The notes beneath the pieces are model-generated. The model was not told where the DNA came from. It did no database searches and saw only the letters and a list, made by a program, of their open reading frames with translations. This document shows, piece after piece, positions 5,173 to 8,000 of a stretch of 8,000 nucleotides of DNA. How positions within the stretch are numbered: the stretch's first letter is position 1; each line of letters starts with the position of its first letter. Made by a program: the position numbers and the translations under genes. This DNA is from Dehalococcoidia bacterium (lineage in GTDB: Bacteria; Chloroflexota; Dehalococcoidia; JAUYDP01). The stretch is from positions 1 to 8,000 of the forward strand of contig JAUYDP010000020.1 in assembly GCA_030691805.1 (NCBI GenBank), written 5' to 3'.

Positions 5173-6039
5173 GTGAGATTCGAATATAGCGAAGTGGCAT
5201 CACTCGACGAGGCAGTCTCGCTGCTGAGGCAGTACGGTGACGGGGCACACGTGCTGGCCGGCGGCACCGATATCCTGGTTATGGCCAAGGAGGAGCGCGT
5301 AAACCCCGAGCATCTCATTGATATCAAGCCTATCCAGGGGATGGCGGAGATCACCTGGGATGGGCAAAGAGGACTCAAGATAGGCGCCCTGGCCACTATA
5401 CGCGCCATCGAGCGCTCGTCCCTGGTCATGGAGAAGGCCCCGGTTGTCTCTCAAGCGGCGCACTTGCTGGGCTCGGTGCAAATCCGAAACCGTGCCACCG
5501 TAGGCGGAAACCTTTGCCAGGCCGTGCCCTCCGCTGAGATGCCCCCTCCCCTGATTGCTCTGGGGGCGACGGCCAGGATCTTCGGCCCCAACGGCTATAG
5601 GACTATTCCCTTGGAGCACCTATTCGTAGGGCCGCGCCGGACCTCCCTGGGCCGCCAGGAGTTGCTGGTAGAACTGGAAGTGCCGGCAGTGCCGGCCAAC
5701 ACGGGCTCGGCATACCTGAGGTTCAGCCCTCGCAAGGCCATGGACCTGGCAATCGCCAGCGCCGCCGCCATGGTCAGGCTGGATGATGGTAGATGTAGCG
5801 AATGCCGCATCGTATTAGGGGCTGTGGCCCCCACTCCCATCAGGGCGACCAAGGCCGAGGACACCCTGAGGGGAGAACGGCCAGGGGCCGGCGTAATCGA
5901 ACGGGCCGCAGAGCTAGCCGCGGCCGAAGCCATGCCCATTTCAGATATCAGGGCCTCGGCAGAATATCGCCGCGAACTGGTGAAGGTCCTTGTCAGGCGT
6001 GCTTTGCTTCAATCAATAGCAGCCGCCGGGGCCAGCTGA
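5173..6039 (+). CDS. Molybdenum hydroxylase FAD-binding (medium) subunit
   Basis: This 288-residue subunit passes electrons from the Fe-S subunit to FAD and on to the final acceptor in a xanthine dehydrogenase-family enzyme. The first FAD loop is AGGTDILVMAKE (29-40). The second is RNRATVGGNLCQAVPSAEMP (105-124), with TVGGN at 109-113. The C-terminal CODH_FAD_C-type domain spans about 177-285. Length is normal for CoxM/CutM-type proteins. It lacks the cysteine-rich insertion of 4-hydroxybenzoyl-CoA reductase beta subunits, having only Cys115, Cys208 and Cys211. GTG 5173 is chosen because GGAGGG (5158-5163) precedes it by nine bases, the promoter lies just upstream, and it gives the family start MRFEY. 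It is the first gene of the operon, and a palindromic element separates it from the Fe-S subunit gene. Confidence 0.92.
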   Translation: MRFEYSEVASLDEAVSLLRQYGDGAHVLAGGTDILVMAKEERVNPEHLIDIKPIQGMAEITWDGQRGLKIGALATIRAIERSSLVMEKAPVVSQAAHLLGSVQIRNRATVGGNLCQAVPSAEMPPPLIALGATARIFGPNGYRTIPLEHLFVGPRRTSLGRQELLVELEVPAVPANTGSAYLRFSPRKAMDLAIASAAAMVRLDDGRCSECRIVLGAVAPTPIRATKAEDTLRGERPGAGVIERAAELAAAEAMPISDIRASAEYRRELVKVLVRRALLQSIAAAGAS

Positions 6040-6080
6040 GCGATCTTGTGGACGGACAGCGCAGTATAGACGCCAGCCGT

Positions 6081-6118
6081 GTAGAGACGTGTAGAGACGT
6101 GAGATATCACGTCTCTAC
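6081..6118. repeat. REP/MITE-like palindrome with 10-bp tandem duplication
   Basis: GTAGAGACGTGA (6091-6102) and TCACGTCTCTAC (6107-6118) are perfect 12-bp inverted arms around loop GATA. The 10-mer GTAGAGACGT is also directly repeated at 6081-6090 and 6091-6100. AGCC just left (6075-6078) can pair with GGCT (6119-6122) if the first copy is used, extending the stem. Palindromes built on GTAGAGACG/CGTCTCTAC are, from general knowledge, dispersed in many bacterial genomes. It lies inside the operon and, as RNA, would form a very stable hairpin without a T run. It may therefore influence mRNA stability or relative subunit amounts rather than end transcription. Confidence 0.8.
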
Positions 6119-6171
6119 GGCTACGGCCAGCCTACCCGGCAGCAAGAACAAATAAGGGGATGCTATCGGCG

Positions 6172-6642
6172 ATGAAGCGTTCAATTGAGCTCACAGTAAA
6201 CGGGGAGACTCACAACGTGTTCGTGGAGCCCTGGTGGACCCTCAAGGACGTGCTGAGAGAGCAGCTCGGCCTGACCGGAACCAAGACTGGATGCGAGGAG
6301 GGCGACTGCGGGGCCTGTACGGTGATCATGGAGGGCAAGGCCGTAAACTCCTGCCTCGTGCTAGCCGTGGAGGCAAGGGGTAAGGCCGTGACCACCATAG
6401 AGGGGCTGGCCGGACCTGATGGCTTGCATCCTCTGCAAGAGGCTTTTATCGAGTACGGCGCCTTTCAGTGCGGCTACTGCACGCCCGGCGTGTTGATGTC
6501 CGCCCGGGCCCTGCTGGACGAGAATCCTAACCCCAGCATAGCTCAGATAAGGGAGGCCCTGGCTGGTAACCTTTGCCGTTGTACAGGTTATATAAAGATC
6601 GAGCAGGCGGTCCTGGCCGCTGCCGGCAAGTTAAGGAGCTAA
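6172..6642 (+). CDS. Molybdenum hydroxylase [2Fe-2S] (small) subunit
   Basis: This 156-residue subunit carries the two [2Fe-2S] clusters that link the molybdenum site to FAD. The N-terminal plant-ferredoxin-like cluster is held by Cys41, Cys46, Cys49 (CEEGDCGAC) and Cys61. The C-terminal helical domain holds the second cluster through Cys100, Cys103 (QCGYCTPG) and Cys135, Cys137 (NLCRCTGY). All eight ligands are present and the length is standard. No twin-arginine or other signal is seen, so the enzyme is likely cytoplasmic. An in-frame ATG at 6160 would add four residues but abuts AAGGGG (6154-6159) with no spacing. ATG 6172, 12 bases from that site, gives the usual MKRSIELTVNG start. The large subunit gene begins four bases after the stop. 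Confidence 0.94.
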   Translation: MKRSIELTVNGETHNVFVEPWWTLKDVLREQLGLTGTKTGCEEGDCGACTVIMEGKAVNSCLVLAVEARGKAVTTIEGLAGPDGLHPLQEAFIEYGAFQCGYCTPGVLMSARALLDENPNPSIAQIREALAGNLCRCTGYIKIEQAVLAAAGKLRS

Positions 6643-6646
6643 TGGC

Positions 6647-8000
6647 ATGGAGCGTCATATGGTTGTGGGCAAGAGGCTACCTCGAGTCGATGGCCTGGAG
6701 AAGGTCACGGGCCAGTCCCAATATGCCGACGACATTGTGTTGCCCAATATGCTTCGGGGCCAGGTGCTGAGAAGCCCTTACCCCCACGCTCGAATCCTTA
6801 ATATAGATACCAGCCGGGCTGAAAAGCTGCCGGGGGTGGTGGCTGTGGCCTCCGCCAAGGACCTGTCCCTGGTCAGATATGGCGCAAGCGTCCAGGACGA
6901 GACCGCCTTTGCCGTGGACAAGGTAAGATACGTGGGTGAGGCCGTCGCAGCGGTAGCTGCCGTAGATCTGGACACCGCGAAGCAAGCGTTGAGCCTCATA
7001 CAGGTTGAGTACGAAGAACAGCCGGCCGTGTTCAATGCCCATGAAGCGCTGAAGCCCGGCAGCCCCTTGGTCCATGAAGAAGTACACACATACAAACACC
7101 TGCCCGGCTTCATGCCGGTAGAGGGCACCAATATCTGTTACCATTACAAGCTAAGGCGCGGGGATGTAGAGGTTGGGTTCGGGGTGAGCGACCTCGTACT
7201 GGAGGACACCTACCAGGTGCCGATGGCCCACCACGGATACATCGAGCCCCCGGTGGCCGTATGCTGGTTCGACCAGCAGGGACGTGCCACAGTCTGGTCG
7301 CCCAGTGCCAAGCCCTACGGCCTGCGCAAGGACCTGGCTGCCGTGTTTCAACTGCCCATGAGCAAGATGAGGGTCATGACCTGCCGGGTGGGCGGTAGCT
7401 TTGGGGGAAAGAACGATGCGAGGCTGGAGCATATCGGCCTGGCGCTGGCCCGTAAGGCCGGACGCCCCGTTAAGATGTCCATGACCAGGTCGGAGAGCTT
7501 TACATCGGCTACCGTGCGCCATCCGGCGACCATCTGGATCAAGACAGGCGTGAAGGTAGATGGGACGCTGCACGCCAGGGAGATGGAGATAACCTGGAAC
7601 ACCGGGGCCTACTGTGCCGCAGGAGGAATGCTTTGCAAGAATTCCGGCCACGCGGCGCCTGGCCCCTACAAGATACCCCACGTTAAGGTAGATTCTTTAC
7701 TCGTCTACACCAACAACCTGGTAGCGGGCGGCATGCGCGGTTTCGGCTCCCCTCAATTATCCTGGGCGGTCGAGTCCCAGATGGACGAGATCGCCGAGCG
7801 GCTGGGGATAGACCCCGTTGATCTCCGCCTCAGGAACGCAGTCGAAGAGGGGTCGTTATCCTATGACGGGCAGGTGCTGCACAGCGTCGGCCTCAAGGAG
7901 ACTATCCGGGAAGTAGCCGCTCAGACCGAAGGGCGCCGCGGCCGGCTGGCTCCAGGCTGGGGAACTGGATTCGCCTGTAGCCAGAAGAGCGTCATATCCG
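6647..8000 (+). CDS. Molybdenum hydroxylase molybdopterin-binding (large) subunit, 3' end cut by window
   Basis: The open frame gives 451 residues of a protein usually about 750-790 long. This catalytic subunit binds the molybdenum-molybdopterin cofactor and hydroxylates the substrate with oxygen from water. It starts with the family phrase VGKRLPRVDGLEKVTGQSQYADD, the a/b hammerhead domain. HHGYIEPP (195-202) stands where a Glu/His-containing segment faces the site in relatives. GGSFGGK (249-255) is the molybdopterin loop and GGMRGFGSPQ (361-370) the active-site loop. Arg364 corresponds to the substrate-binding Arg of xanthine dehydrogenase. The CO dehydrogenase signature AYRCSFR and the form II AYRGAGR are absent, so CO oxidation is unlikely and the substrate is unknown. 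AAGGAG (6633-6638) lies eight bases before ATG 6647. An overlapping ATG at 6642 is in the wrong frame. Confidence 0.93.
   Translation, partial: MERHMVVGKRLPRVDGLEKVTGQSQYADDIVLPNMLRGQVLRSPYPHARILNIDTSRAEKLPGVVAVASAKDLSLVRYGASVQDETAFAVDKVRYVGEAVAAVAAVDLDTAKQALSLIQVEYEEQPAVFNAHEALKPGSPLVHEEVHTYKHLPGFMPVEGTNICYHYKLRRGDVEVGFGVSDLVLEDTYQVPMAHHGYIEPPVAVCWFDQQGRATVWSPSAKPYGLRKDLAAVFQLPMSKMRVMTCRVGGSFGGKNDARLEHIGLALARKAGRPVKMSMTRSESFTSATVRHPATIWIKTGVKVDGTLHAREMEITWNTGAYCAAGGMLCKNSGHAAPGPYKIPHVKVDSLLVYTNNLVAGGMRGFGSPQLSWAVESQMDEIAERLGIDPVDLRLRNAVEEGSLSYDGQVLHSVGLKETIREVAAQTEGRRGRLAPGWGTGFACSQKSVIS

Noticed and set aside
5802..6155. 117-residue frame covering the end of the FAD subunit gene and the palindrome
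   Set aside because: It is a frame-shifted reading of the FAD subunit that runs through a repeat, with no ribosome binding site or family features.
6647..8000. Calling the large subunit CoxL
   Set aside because: The AYRCSFR active-site loop of CO dehydrogenase is absent, and the loop present is of the xanthine dehydrogenase / aldehyde oxidase type.

Overview
The window looks like the chromosome of a moderately GC-rich bacterium. The metabolic genes at both ends have clearly higher GC than the centre. The gene content (nadB-nadC, a xanthine-dehydrogenase-type molybdenum hydroxylase with its three subunits encoded separately in FAD, Fe-S, Mo order, and a tRNA with encoded CCA) would suit a member of Chloroflexota. 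That is only a guess from gene style, as no taxonomic marker is present.

Left part (1-2443): the end of an NAD biosynthesis operon. nadB (L-aspartate oxidase, lacking only its first few codons) and nadC (quinolinate phosphoribosyltransferase) share one base at their junction. nadA, not in view, would complete the aspartate-to-nicotinate-mononucleotide route. A spacer carrying a candidate promoter leads to a complete tRNA-Phe(GAA) at 2723-2798.

Centre (about 2800-5110): a low-density accessory stretch directly after the tRNA. It holds (i) an internal fragment of purM; (ii) a 215-residue protein with an R-x5-H motif resembling HEPN/AbiU2 defence-type proteins, with its own promoter and ribosome binding site; (iii) a 250-bp gene-free stretch with nested inverted repeats; (iv) a type II toxin-antitoxin pair overlapping by 4 bp; (v) a 100-bp imperfect palindrome with every structural hallmark of an integron attC site; and (vi) the broken start of another small gene. 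The most interesting point is that the toxin-antitoxin pair appears to be a complete integron gene cassette (4104-4759). The hexamer at its left edge (TTAGAC), joined to the G at its right edge, restores a perfect partner for the R'' box of its own attC. The site as it now stands pairs only with G-T wobbles. No integrase is present, so this resembles a lone cassette or a small attC cluster without an integrase.

Right part (5112-8000): a strong sigma70-like promoter starts an operon for a molybdenum hydroxylase: FAD subunit, [2Fe-2S] subunit, and the molybdopterin subunit running off the window end. The active-site loop of the large subunit is of the xanthine dehydrogenase / aldehyde oxidase type, not the CO dehydrogenase type, and the substrate is unknown. 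A perfect 12-bp palindrome plus a 10-bp tandem duplication, probably a dispersed REP/MITE-like element, sits between the first two genes.
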